Shown: positions 33,050 to 42,223 of the stretch, in pieces
Layout: every line of letters begins with the position of its first letter
How positions within the stretch are numbered: the first letter of the stretch is position 1
Source: Locusta migratoria
Lineage: Eukaryota; Arthropoda; Insecta; Orthoptera; Acrididae
DNA: 64,000 nucleotides
Assembly (NCBI GenBank): GCA_026315105.1
Contig: CM048747.1
Location: 281,237,654-281,301,653 of the forward strand
Reading direction: 5' to 3'
Made by a program: the position numbers and the translations under genes
Notes under the pieces: generated by a model
The model's input: the letters and a program-made list of their open reading frames with translations, nothing else
Database searches by the model: none
What the model was told of the DNA's origin: nothing

Positions 33050-33330
33050 CAGCTCTTTTGTGTGTGTGTGTGGGGGGGGGGATTGGACTTAAGCCCTTTT
33101 GATTCCCTCAACGTGTGCTTAGGAAGCCATTCTATCTCTTCCTTTTGTTTTTGTTCTTTGAGAAATTTCCTCCTCTGGGCCCTAGACAAGGCCTTAAGCT
33201 TAATCTGATCCAACGTCTCAGTTCCCCCTTCTTGCCCAGGTCTAGACCCTGATTCAGAAATGGGAGTGCCCTCTATCAGTCTTGATCCTGATGTCTGGGA
33301 ATCTGACGTCTCGATTTACCCCTCAGTTTC
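33050..33330 (-). pseudogene. Protein-like remnant, possibly a LINE ORF1
   Basis: The minus strand from about 33315 to 33075 is open and reads as a genuine charged protein: SRLIEGTPISESGSRPGQEG, then ETLDQIKLKALSRAQRRKFL and KEQKQKEEIEWLPKHT. The run of K, E, R and Q suggests a helical basic segment. A CA/C-rich run at 33060-33080 breaks the frame. I cannot name the family; a retroelement ORF1 is a guess from context. Confidence 0.35.
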
Positions 33331-33529
33331 TTTTAAAGTTTTTATTTATTTTTTTTTTTTTTATGGTGTATACTCTTTGACAAAAAACCTGGCCGCCGGC
33401 CGGCAATAAAAGTGGCCGCGCTGATTCGCTCTAAGTCCAGCTATCTGCACAATCTGGCAACACTGCAGACTGCGGGAGTTCATACAGCACTTCTTGTGTG
33501 CAGTTAGAAGAAAAAGTGGGCCAGCTCCC

Positions 33530-33640
33530 TCCTTGGTCTTGCGGTAAAGTGCGCGACTTGCACGTTCAGTATTAGCGATCGAAACCGACTGTTGACAAAA
33601 ATTTTAAATTCACGTCACTCGTTCATGCTCATGCCCCATG
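33530..33640 (+). repeat. SINE family C, diverged head
   Basis: TTGGTCTTGCGGTAAAGTGC followed by GATCGAAACC resembles the family C A and B boxes. The tail is not recognisable. Confidence 0.4.
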
Positions 33641-33895
33641 TGTAAGGGAAGCGTATGTGTAACGTATTTCATTTTTTGGTACACCGGTAATAACATTTCG
33701 GCCCAATAACATTGCCACCTCTGGCCGCAGCACTTGGCACAGCTCTCCGCGGCCCATATATCTCGCCGGCAGCAGCGGTGGCGGCGCTACACAGCGCTGC
33801 CTCGCCCTCTGCCCACAGCGCCTGCCGCCGCTCATCGCCCTGGACACGTAAAATGCTGTAGTGTTGCTAAGTGGTGATCCACAAAAAAGGTTGCG

Positions 33896-34826
33896 ATTCG
33901 TATTTCACACAGGATATAACGAAGCAGACTACCTATTTTGAATGATGAGCATATAATACATTAGAGGGGTAAAAAAATTGTCATTGTCCAATCCAATGGC
34001 ACTCTCCGATGGTTAACACTTATTTGTGGTTTAAATCTCGATCCTTTTCCTTTCAGAAGAGCCTTTCATGTAATTTGTTATTGTCATCAGTTCATATGTT
34101 TTCATCAAGGTTTTCAGGTTCTTTCGCGATGCGTTAGAGGCTAAGCATTGAATATGTGAGAGACTGATGGCAATCTGCAGCAGTGTGTGGTTGGCTGTGT
34201 GGTTCTGCTCGTGTCTTGTGAGGCAAGCCTGGTTGGCGAGATTGTGTTTGGGGATGAAATTTAATTTCATTTTATTTTAATTTATTCCCTGAAGATTGCA
34301 AGAAGAAACTCTTTAACAGAATCATAAGAAAAACTTTATACGACAAGTCTTTCAGAAAGGTCGACTTCAAATTATGGAAATGGTATTAGATGTCTTCTTT
34401 GCTTCACCATACAAACGCCTTCGAAGAAATTCGAATTCACCTCCATTGATGTGAAATCTCCTGTAGAAACGAGACATGACGACACGAACCTTGCATTGTG
34501 CCTGTATTGCTTTAGAACGTGCACGGAAACGTATTCACATAATTTAGCTCATACATTTACCGAACAGACTGAAACAACGACACTAAAACATTTTAGTGAG
34601 TTACATATTGTGTCTTGATGAAAACATATGAACTGATGACAATAACAAATTACATGAAAGGCTCTTCTGAAAGGAAAAGGATCGAGATTTAAACCACAAA
34701 TAAGTGTTAACCATCGGAGAGTGCCATTGGATTGGACAATGACAATTTTTTACCCCTCTAATGTATTATATGCTCATCATTCAAAATAGGTAGTCTGCTT
34801 CGTTATATCCTGTGTGAAATACGAAT
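33896..34826. mobile_element. 931-bp element with ~213-bp terminal inverted repeats
   Basis: The left arm 33896-34109 and right arm 34614-34826 are inverse copies. Almost every base matches, with an A-run length difference (seven versus six). Arms begin ATTCGTATTTCACACAGG and end inside at CATATGTTTTCATCAAG. The 504-bp interior has no convincing ORF. No clear target duplication flanks it, so the class is open: foldback DNA transposon, MITE or inverted retro-insert. Confidence 0.8.
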
Positions 34827-35154
34827 ACTTGGTCCACACCACGATAGTCCCACGCGGTGAAAGGCTACTTACTCTGGGAGGTCGCCTGGTATCCCTGAGG
34901 CTCCGTTTGCGACACATCTACCCATGTGCTACGCTCCCCTCGGCACGGATCGCGTCACACCTTGAGTTGGGGAAGGGATTTGGAAAGGGACTGGGAGTGG
35001 ATAAGGAAGACGGGACGTTGTGGAACACTCTTAGCCTGATCCATCGGCTGAGGCCTTTCCGGTAGTAGGCTCCCTACCTTCAGCATAGCCCTCGGCTTCC
35101 CAAGGATACGCAAGCCTCTCCACAAAAGTATAGTGAACGTCAGATTATTTAGAA

Positions 35155-36354
35155 TGTATACAAAAAACTAAACAGCAGTTATAAGAGTCGAAGGGCATGA
35201 ATGGGAAGCATTGGTTGGGAAGGGAGATAGACAAGATTGTAGCTTTTCCCGAATGTTATTCAATTTGTATGTTGAGCAAACTGTGAAGAAAGGAAAGGAG
35301 TAATTTGGAGAAGAAATTAAAAGTTCAGGGAGAATAAATAAGAACTCTGCGTTTTGCTCATAATATTATAATATTGTCAGGGACAGCAAAAGAGCTAAAA
35401 GATCAGTTGAACGGAATGGTCAGTATCTTGAAAGGAGCATATAACATGAAGATCAACAAGAGGAAAAGAAGCGTAATTTAGCGTACAAAAATCATCCAAT
35501 GATGAAGGAATTAGACAATAAGGCTTAGCTACTCCGGCAGTAATAAGACACATGAAGGTCTTCTCTTTCTTCTCTTTCTCATTCGCCATGTTCCTGCACG
35601 TCCAGGGTCGGCGTTGTTATTTGGATTTTGCATGTTCATATTTTTGGGGTGTCCGGATGCCCTTCCTGTCACCATTCCATGACCCAAGGAGGAAGTGTGT
35701 ACCCCAAATGTCTGCATGTAGTGTCATATGTGTAAAAGTGAAAAGTGTTGCGAAATGTTTGTAAACCTGTAACTGAGGCGGGATTTCGGTACCAGCCCGG
35801 TATTCACCTAGGGCAATGTGGAACACTGCTTAAAACCCACATCCAGGTCGCCCGCACTTTCGTTAATCTGCCGGACGGATTCAAACCGGGGTCGGTACGC
35901 CTCCCCATCTCGGAAAGTTGTTGGTAGACTACACCGCTAACCGAGCGGGTATGGCACACGAAGGGCGATGTTCAGAAAATACTAAACTGCTGAATGGCAT
36001 TGGGAAGAAAAGCGTTTCTGAAAAAAAAAAAAAAAGAGATGTTAAGATCAAGTATTAAGTGTTAGCAAGTCTTTCCTGGCGGCATTTGTGTGGTGTGTTG
36101 CTTTATGCAGGAGTGAAACACGGGCCTAAATAGTGCAGACAAGAAGAGGACAGAATGACATGTACTGCTGCAGAAGAAAGTTTAAGGTGGGTGGATCGTG
36201 TAACTAATGATGTGGTTGTAAAATGGATTGAGGAGGAAAGTAATTTCTGGCATACCTTGACGAAAAGAAGTGATCGATTGGTGGAACACATTCTGAAACA
36301 TCAAGGAATCGTCATTTCGCCGGAAGTGTGTGAGGTAAAAAATGGAGAGGTAGA
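35155..36354 (+). mobile_element. RTE-type LINE fragment, interrupted by a SINE
   Basis: Matches the RTE LINE at the right window edge block by block: GGGCATGAATGGGAAGCATT, TTGTATGTTGAGCAAACTGT, TTTTGCTCATAATATTATAA (degraded FADD region) and AGATCAGTTGAACGGAATG. It resumes after the SINE with GGGAAGAAAAGCGTTTCTG, AAGAAGAGGACAGAATG and AACATCAAGGAATCGTC. Many stops and indels. Its far 3' end appears to lie at 41346 onward, beyond the inserted CR1-like LINE. Confidence 0.7.
35561..35953 (-). repeat. SINE family D, long form
   Basis: On the minus strand: head CCCGCTCGGTTAGCGGTGTA, B box GGTTTGAATCCGTC, body GTGAATACCGGGCTGGTACC, then CAGGAAGGGCATCCGGACAC, ending in a GAA-rich tail. Flanks CACATGAAGGTC (35549-35560) and CACACGAAGGGC (35955-35966) look like a diverged target duplication inside the RTE coding strand. 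Confidence 0.7.
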
Positions 36355-37426
36355 GCCAGCTGTCACCAGTGCCACATCGTAAACAGCGCTAAGTATCTGA
36401 ATTTAATTTGTGTCAAATTTAATTTGCCAGTCTAGTTCATTTTCGGTAGTACTGTTTTAAGAGGTTTATTCCCGCGTACTTGCAGATTTCGTTTGTACTA
36501 CTGTTTTAATTGTTTATTCTATCGAATTTGATAAATACCGTTGTGTTTAGTCTTCGTCTTTGACCGGTGTATTTCAAAACAAGTCAGAGACCGTTACTAA
36601 GCTCGTTATCAGTCAGTCCAGTGCCAGCTGTCACCAGTGCCACATCGTAAACAGCGCTAAGTATCTGAATTTAATTTGTGTCAAATTTAATTTGCCAGTC
36701 TAGTTCATTTTCGGTAGTACTGTTTTAAGAGGTTTATTCCCGCGTACTTGCAGATTTCGTTTGTACTACTGTTTTAATTGTTTATTCTATCGAATTTGAT
36801 AAATACCGTTGTGTTTAGTCTTCGTCTTTGACCGGTGTATTTCAAAACAAGTCAGAGACCGTTACTAAGCTCGTTATCAGTCAGTCCAGTGCCAGCTGTC
36901 ACCAGTGCCACATCGTAAACAGCGCTAAGTATCTGAATTTAATTTGTGTCAAATTTAATTTGCCAGTCTAGTTCATTTTCGGTAGTACTGTTTTAAGAGG
37001 TTTATTCCCGCGTACTTGCAGATTTCGTTTGTACTACTGTTTTAATTGTTTATTCTATCGAATTTGATAAATACCGTTGTGTTTAGTCTTCGTCTTTGAC
37101 CGGTGTATTTCAAAACAAGTCAGAGACCGTTACTAAGCTCGTTATCAGTCAGTCCAGTGCCAGCTGTCACCAGTGCTACATCGTAAACAGCGCTAAGTAT
37201 CTGAATTTAATTTGTGTCAAATTTAATTTGCCAGTCTAGTTCATTTTCGGTAGTACTGTTTTAAGAGGTTTATTCCCGCGTACTTGCAGATTTCGTTTGT
37301 ACTACTGTTTTAATTGTTTATTCTATCGAATTTGATAAATACCGTTGTGTTTAGTCTTCTTCTTTGACCGGTGTATTTCAAAACAAGTCAGAGACCGTTA
37401 CTAAGCTCGTTATCAGTCAGTCCAGT
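36355..37426 (+). promoter_or_regulatory. Four tandem 268-bp monomers, likely LINE promoter array
   Basis: Units start at 36355, 36623, 36891 and 37159, each beginning GCCAGCTGTCACCAGTG. A fifth unit start (37427) leads into the unique leader after 8 bp. Spacing is exactly 268 bp each time. The fourth unit shows a C-to-T in CAGTGCTACATCG and a G-to-T in the CTTCTTCTTT block; otherwise copies look identical. Each unit ends with TATCAGTCAGTCCAGT, which contains an insect initiator consensus (TCAGTC). By analogy with mouse L1 monomers and Drosophila internal promoters these probably carry transcription start signals. Confidence 0.8.
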
Positions 37427-37561
37427 GCCAGCTGCCGGACTCAGTTTTGTTGATTCGAAAGTGTAGTTACCACTGACCACAGTTAAGTCAGCAGCCAGCC
37501 GCCTTCATTAGAGTACTAGGCTTCTTTAAAGTTGTTAATTGCTGTTAATTGTATCGATAGG

Positions 37562-38491
37562 ATGGATAGGATGTGTGCCTGCTGTGTGCGGACGCAGGAG
37601 GAGTTGGCCGCGGTTCGCGAACAGCTGAGCGTGCTGTTGGCTACGGTCAGCCGTCTTCAGGCTGCTGTCTCGGGGTGCAGCGATGGTGGGGAGTCTGGTT
37701 CGTCGAGTGGGACACCTCAGGTGTCTCGCGCTACGCTCTCTGTCCCTGCTACCGAGGCACCTTCAGGTGTACCGGACGTCGTCGAGCCGCCTTCTCCGCA
37801 AGGGGAGTGGCGGGTTGTACGGCGTTCGCGTCGCTCGAGGCGGAAGGCCAATGTGGAGGCTGGACGTCCGTCCGCGCCCGTTCGTCCTGTGAGTGAAAGT
37901 GTGGCCACTCCTTCAGCAGGGTCCGAGCAGGTGCACGGGGGAAGGGGATTATTAGTTATTGGGAGCTCCAATGTCAGGCGCGTGATGGAGCCCCTTAGGC
38001 AGATAGCGTCCAGATCTGGAAGGAATTCCAACGTGCACTCGGTGTGTTTGCCGGGGGGCCTCATCCGAGATGTGGAGGCGGCCTTGCCGGCGGCTATCGA
38101 GGGTGCGGGGTGCAGTCGACTGCAAGTCGTGGCTCACGTCGGCACCAATGACGCTTGTCGCTTGGGTTCTGAGGACATCCTCAGGTCCTACGAGCGGCTG
38201 GCGGAATTGGTGAAGGCTGCTGCCTTCGCACGCGGGGTGCAAGCAGAGCTGTCGATTTGCAGCATTGTTCCCAGGGTTGATCGGGGTCCTTTGGTTTGGA
38301 GCCGAGTGGAGGGTCTGAACCAGAGGCTTCGCCGACTCTGTGACAGTCATGGCTGCAGATTTCTGGATCTGCGTTATCGGGTGGGGAATTGTAGGGTGCC
38401 CCTAGATAGATCAGGGGTGCACTACACTAAGGAAGCGGCTACTCGGGTAGCAGAGTACTTGTGGAGTGCACATGGGTTTTTTTTAGGCTAG
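37562..38491 (+). CDS. CR1-like LINE ORF1 with SGNH/GDSL esterase domain
   Basis: About 309 residues from the first in-frame ATG (37562; another at 37571). An N-terminal Cys cluster (CACC) precedes a heptad-like coiled coil (ELAAVREQLSVLLATVSRL). A Ser/Pro/Arg-rich linker with a basic cluster (RRSRRSRRK) follows. Then comes an esterase domain: block I LLVIGSSN (nucleophile Ser), block III VGTND and block V DRSGVHYT (D-x-x-x-H). The frame is intact. Esterase-bearing ORF1 proteins are known in CR1/L2-type LINEs, where RNA chaperone and lipid-ester roles have been proposed. It overlaps ORF2 by about 30 bp. Confidence 0.82.
   Translation: MDRMCACCVRTQEELAAVREQLSVLLATVSRLQAAVSGCSDGGESGSSSGTPQVSRATLSVPATEAPSGVPDVVEPPSPQGEWRVVRRSRRSRRKANVEAGRPSAPVRPVSESVATPSAGSEQVHGGRGLLVIGSSNVRRVMEPLRQIASRSGRNSNVHSVCLPGGLIRDVEAALPAAIEGAGCSRLQVVAHVGTNDACRLGSEDILRSYERLAELVKAAAFARGVQAELSICSIVPRVDRGPLVWSRVEGLNQRLRRLCDSHGCRFLDLRYRVGNCRVPLDRSGVHYTKEAATRVAEYLWSAHGFFLG
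38479..38485 (+). promoter_or_regulatory. Candidate -1 ribosomal frameshift heptamer T TTT TTA
   Basis: In the ORF1 frame the last codons read GGG TTT TTT TTA GGC TAG. The T TTT TTA heptamer has the X-XXY-YYZ phasing needed for tandem -1 slippage. The shifted frame continues AGG CTA GGC directly into ORF2, which has no ATG before its endonuclease domain. A stimulatory structure downstream is not evident by eye. Confidence 0.5.
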
Positions 38492-41272
38492 GCGTTAACT
38501 CTGATGAGCACTCGACTGTCAGCATTCAAACAGCGAATTCAGGCCACGTTCGGAATAAAAATTCGAACATAAAAATATTAGCCGCGAACTTACAAAGTAT
38601 TAGAAACAAAGTTCCCGAATTTGCAGCGCTGCATGGAAGTTATTGCGCTCAGATAGTTTTAGGTACCGAAAGCTGGCTAAATGATGATGTGGAAAGTTCA
38701 GAAATATTTAGCGAAGCGTGGAATGTATATCGGAAAGATAGATCTGATACAACCGGAGGAGGAGTGTTCATCGCTGTGGACAAAGATATTGTTTCTACTG
38801 AGATCGAGGTTGAAAGTAATTGTGAAGTTATCTGGGCACGCATAACAGGTCTAAAAGAAGTAAAGTTAATAGTTGGTTGTTTTTACCGGCCCCCCAGTGC
38901 TGCTGTAGCAGTTTTAGAATCATTCAAGGAAAGTCTACACCAGGTAGTGCATAGGTATCCGGGCCATGCAATATTAGTCGGAGGTGACTTCAACCTTAAG
39001 AGTATAGATTGGGACCTCGCTAGTTACATTTCAGGCGGTACAGACAAGCAGTCTTGCGAGCTACTTTTGGACACATTCTCCGAAAACTGTCTTGAGCAGT
39101 TAAACCGGCAACCCACGCGCAATGGAAATATTCTAGACCTTATAGCCACAAACAGGCCTGACCTTATTAACGATGTCTGTGTAGAGACAGGAATTAGTGA
39201 TCATGACATCGTCATAGCGTCGATGGTGACCAAAGTTCATAAACCAGTCAAGAAGGCTAGGAGCGTGTTTTTGTTGGGAAAAGCCGACAAGCAAATGTTA
39301 CGATCGCACTTAGAAAATGAATGGGCATCGTTTAATTCTGGGACTATGGATGTAGAGGAATTGTGGACTAAATTTAAATGCATTGTTAATGAAGGGTTAG
39401 AGAAATATGTGCCAGTAAAGACGATTAAGGATGGAAAAGATCCACCGTGGTATAATAATAATGTTAGAAAGCTGCTGAGAAAGCAAAGGCTGTTGCATTC
39501 TCGATTCAAAAAAGAACACGCAAATGGTGACAGGCAAAAGTTAGTAGAGATTCGTGCGTCTATAAAAAGATCGATGCGTGAAGCATACAATAATTATCAC
39601 AGCCATACCTTAGCAAAAGATCTTTCCGAGAACCCGAAAAAATTCTGGTCCTATGTAAAATCGATAAGCGGGTCAAAGCCCACTGTCCAGTCACTAGTTG
39701 ATCATTCCGGGGCAGTAATAGAAGAAAGCAAACGGAAAGCTGAAGTTCTAAATTTAACCTTTAAGAAATCTTTCACGCAGGAGGACCGCACAAATATACC
39801 ATCATTTGATCAACGTACTAATTCCGAAATGGGGGACATAGCAATAGGTATTTCCGGTGTAGAGAAGCAGCTGAGAGAGCTAAATACGAAAAAGTCTGCT
39901 GGTCCGGATGGAATACCAGTTCGGTTTTACAAAGACTATTCTGCGGCATTGGCCCCCTACTTAGCTTGCATTTACAGCGAATCTTTAACTCAGCACAAAG
40001 TTCCTAGTGATTGGAAAAAAGCGCAGGTGACTCCCGTGTATAAGAAAGGAAAGAGAACTGACCCATACAATTACAGGCCAATATCGTTGACATCGGTTTC
40101 ATGTAGAATTTTGGAGCATATTCTCAGTTCGAATATAGTAAATTTCCTTGAAACGGAAAAGCTTCTTTCCATGAATCAGCACGGGTTTAGGAAACATCGT
40201 TCATGTGAAACTCAGCTTGCCCTTTTCTCACATGACATCTTGCGAGCCATGGACGAAGGGCAACAGGCGGATTGTGTTTTTCTCGACTTCAAAAAGGCGT
40301 TCGACACGGTGCCACACTGCAGACTCCTAACGAAAATGCGAGCTTATGGAATAGGTTCTCAGATTTGTGACTGGCTGGAAGACTTCCTAAGTAATAGAAC
40401 GCAGTACGTTGTTCTCGACGGCGAGTGTTCATCAGAGACGAGTGTATCGTCAGGCGTGCCCCAGGGGAGTGTGATAGGACCGCTATTATTTTCTATATAT
40501 ATAAATGATCTGATGGACAGAGTAAGTTGTAATTTGCGGCTGTTTGCTGATGATGCTGTGTTGTATGGGAGGGTGTCGTCTGTAACTGACTGTAATAGCA
40601 TACAGGTTGACTTAGACAAAATTTCTAGTTGGTGCGAAGAATGACAGCTAGCTCTCAATGTAGAAAAATGTAAGGTGATGCGCATGAGTAGAAAAAACAA
40701 TCCTATAATGTTCGAATACAGCATTAGTAGTGAGCTTCTTGATGCTGTCGCATCGTTCAAATATCTAGGCGTAATGGAACGAGCATGTAAGGACAGTTGT
40801 GAGTAAGGCAGACAGCCGACTTCGGTTTATTGGGAGAATTTTGGGAAGATGTACTTCACCTGTAAAAGAGACCGCGTATAAAACGCTTGTACGACCACGT
40901 CTTGAGTATTGCTCAAGTATTTGGGACCCGCAGCAGATTGGTTTGAAAGAAGACATAGAGGCGGTTCAGAGGCGAGCAGCTAGATTTGTTACCGGTAGGT
41001 TCGACCAATGCGCGAGTGTCACGGAAATGCTCCGGCAACTCAATTGGGGATCGCTGGAAGAAAGACGACGCTCTTTTCGTGAATTTCTGTTAAGTAAATT
41101 TAGAGGGCCGGAATTTGAAGCTGAGTGTAGTACGATCTTGCTGCCGCCTACTTACATTTCGCGTAAAGATCACAAAGACAAGATAAGAGAAATTAGGGCT
41201 CGTACGGAGGCATATAGGCATTCTTTTTTTCCTCGTTCAGTTTGGGAGTGGAATAGGAAAGGAAATGCCTAG
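38486..41272 (+). pseudogene. CR1-like LINE ORF2: endonuclease + reverse transcriptase, two lesions
   Basis: The open frame (-1 relative to ORF1) encodes an AP endonuclease with all landmarks: AANLQSIRNK, TESWLND, GCFYRPPS, VGGDFNLKSIDW, LDLIATN, GISDHDIV. The RT follows: SAGPDGIP, YRPISLTSVS, motif A LDFKKAFDTVPH, motif B SGVPQGSVIGPLLF, motif C LFADDAVLY near 40540. A TGA at 40642-40644 stands where TGG (Trp) is expected (SSWCEE-stop-QLALNVEKCK). A 20-bp deletion between 40774 and 40775 shifts the frame, judged against the sister copy at 44.97 kb. The C-terminus continues in another frame from about 40799 to 41272 (FIGRILGRC, EYCSSIWDP, RRAARFVTGRF). Confidence 0.9.
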
Positions 41273-41345
41273 TAGTGGTACAGTGTACCCTCCGCCACGC
41301 ACCTTACGGTGAATTGCGGAGTATGTATGTAGATGTAGATGTAGA

Positions 41346-41430
41346 AGTGACAAATACGATAATACAATAAGCAGGTTCAAACTGATATGTGTTGCCAGTC
41401 TCCGGACTGTAGAGTGCAAAAAGATAAAAA
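41346..41430 (+). repeat. Likely 3' continuation of the interrupted RTE LINE
   Basis: TACAATAAGCAGGTTCAAAC and the following TGTGTTGC resemble the distal RTE sequence as I remember it. If right, the CR1-like LINE inserted within the RTE. There is no in-window control for this part of RTE. Confidence 0.35.
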
Positions 41431-42029
41431 TGTACTTGAATAACTGATAAAAATTATCAGAGACTGTTACGAGCCCAGTTAATGTATAAATAAATAAATT
41501 GGTCATACTCAACTCTGATGGTAATAAAGAAAAACTTTAACAATAAAAAATCTTTCAAGAAATTTTACGAGTTCTCAGAAAGAAAAAATCCTACTGACAT
41601 GTTTTACGGCCCACTTTAGATTTGTGGTTTTATAAATTTTTGCAAACATTTGGAACCAAAATAATAATCTAAATAATAAGAAATTATAGTGGTAAGATTA
41701 CGACTCTACTATTGCGGTAATCTCTATGTACCCAACACGTAATATTCTTTTTGACCGTATTTTAACAAACAGCCAAAATTATATGATGTTTGAGTTTAGG
41801 TTTGACAAACATACTCTTTTTAGAACTTTTACCTCTTTGAACTATCATTTTAATATATCCCTCACATTTTCATTATACTTTTCCGTTAAAATATTATCAC
41901 CTGTCTTGCCCTGGTAGTTCAAAGTTTATTCTGCTTGCCTGCATTGGTTACGAATGACTATAGGCTGGAACGAACGTAGCGTACATTTGGCGTTCGGACG
42001 AGTGACTGTAGCCTGGATGGAACACAGCG
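41431..42029. other. No gene recognised
   Basis: AT-rich. The motif CGTACATTTGGCGTTCG near 41979 recurs as CGTACATTTGACGTTCG near 42223, on either side of the SINE. Confidence 0.4.
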
Positions 42030-42213
42030 ACGAGGGGACTGAGGCGCTTCAGTCACGGTCTGCACGGCCACTATGGTCGGGGGTTCGAATCCCCCCTCGG
42101 GCATGGATATTTGTGCCGTCCTTAGTTGTAGGTAGTTCATAAGTAGTTTGTAAGTTTAGGGACTGATGACCCTGTAGTTAAGTCCCTTAAGCTTAACAAA
42201 CATTTGAACATTT
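42030..42213 (+). repeat. SINE family A, head slightly truncated
   Basis: Starts CGAGGGGACTGAGGCGCTTC (about 12 bp of the head, including the A-box start, are missing), then B box GGGTTCGAATCCC, body and tail CAAACATTTGAACATT. Flanked by GAACACAGCG at 42020-42029 and 42214-42223. Confidence 0.92.
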
Positions 42214-42223
42214 GAACACAGCG

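Larger units (their letters stand above)
36355..41345 (+). mobile_element. CR1-like LINE, nearly intact, with 5' monomer array
   Basis: Architecture: four 268-bp tandem monomers, a 135-bp unique leader, an ORF1 with SGNH esterase motifs, an ORF2 with endonuclease and RT overlapping ORF1, and a 3' UTR ending GTATGTATGTAGATGTAGAT. Only two disabling lesions are seen (a TGA and a 20-bp deletion, both in ORF2 after the RT core). It sits inside an older RTE LINE. A target duplication (perhaps GTAGA) cannot be separated from the GTAGAT tail. Confidence 0.88.

Noticed and set aside
36355..37426. CRISPR-like direct repeats
   Set aside because: Tandem 268-bp units without spacers in a eukaryotic LINE leader; not CRISPR.
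37717..38350. Minus-strand ORFs of 115-132 codons opposite LINE ORF1
   Set aside because: Shadows of the GC-rich ORF1 coding strand.
38486..38560. Pseudoknot or stem-loop stimulating the frameshift
   Set aside because: Only a 4-bp stem (CTGA/TCAG) could be drawn by hand; not enough to report as a feature.
36347..41349. GTAGA as target duplication of the CR1-like LINE
   Set aside because: The 3' copy cannot be told apart from the element's own GTAGAT tail.
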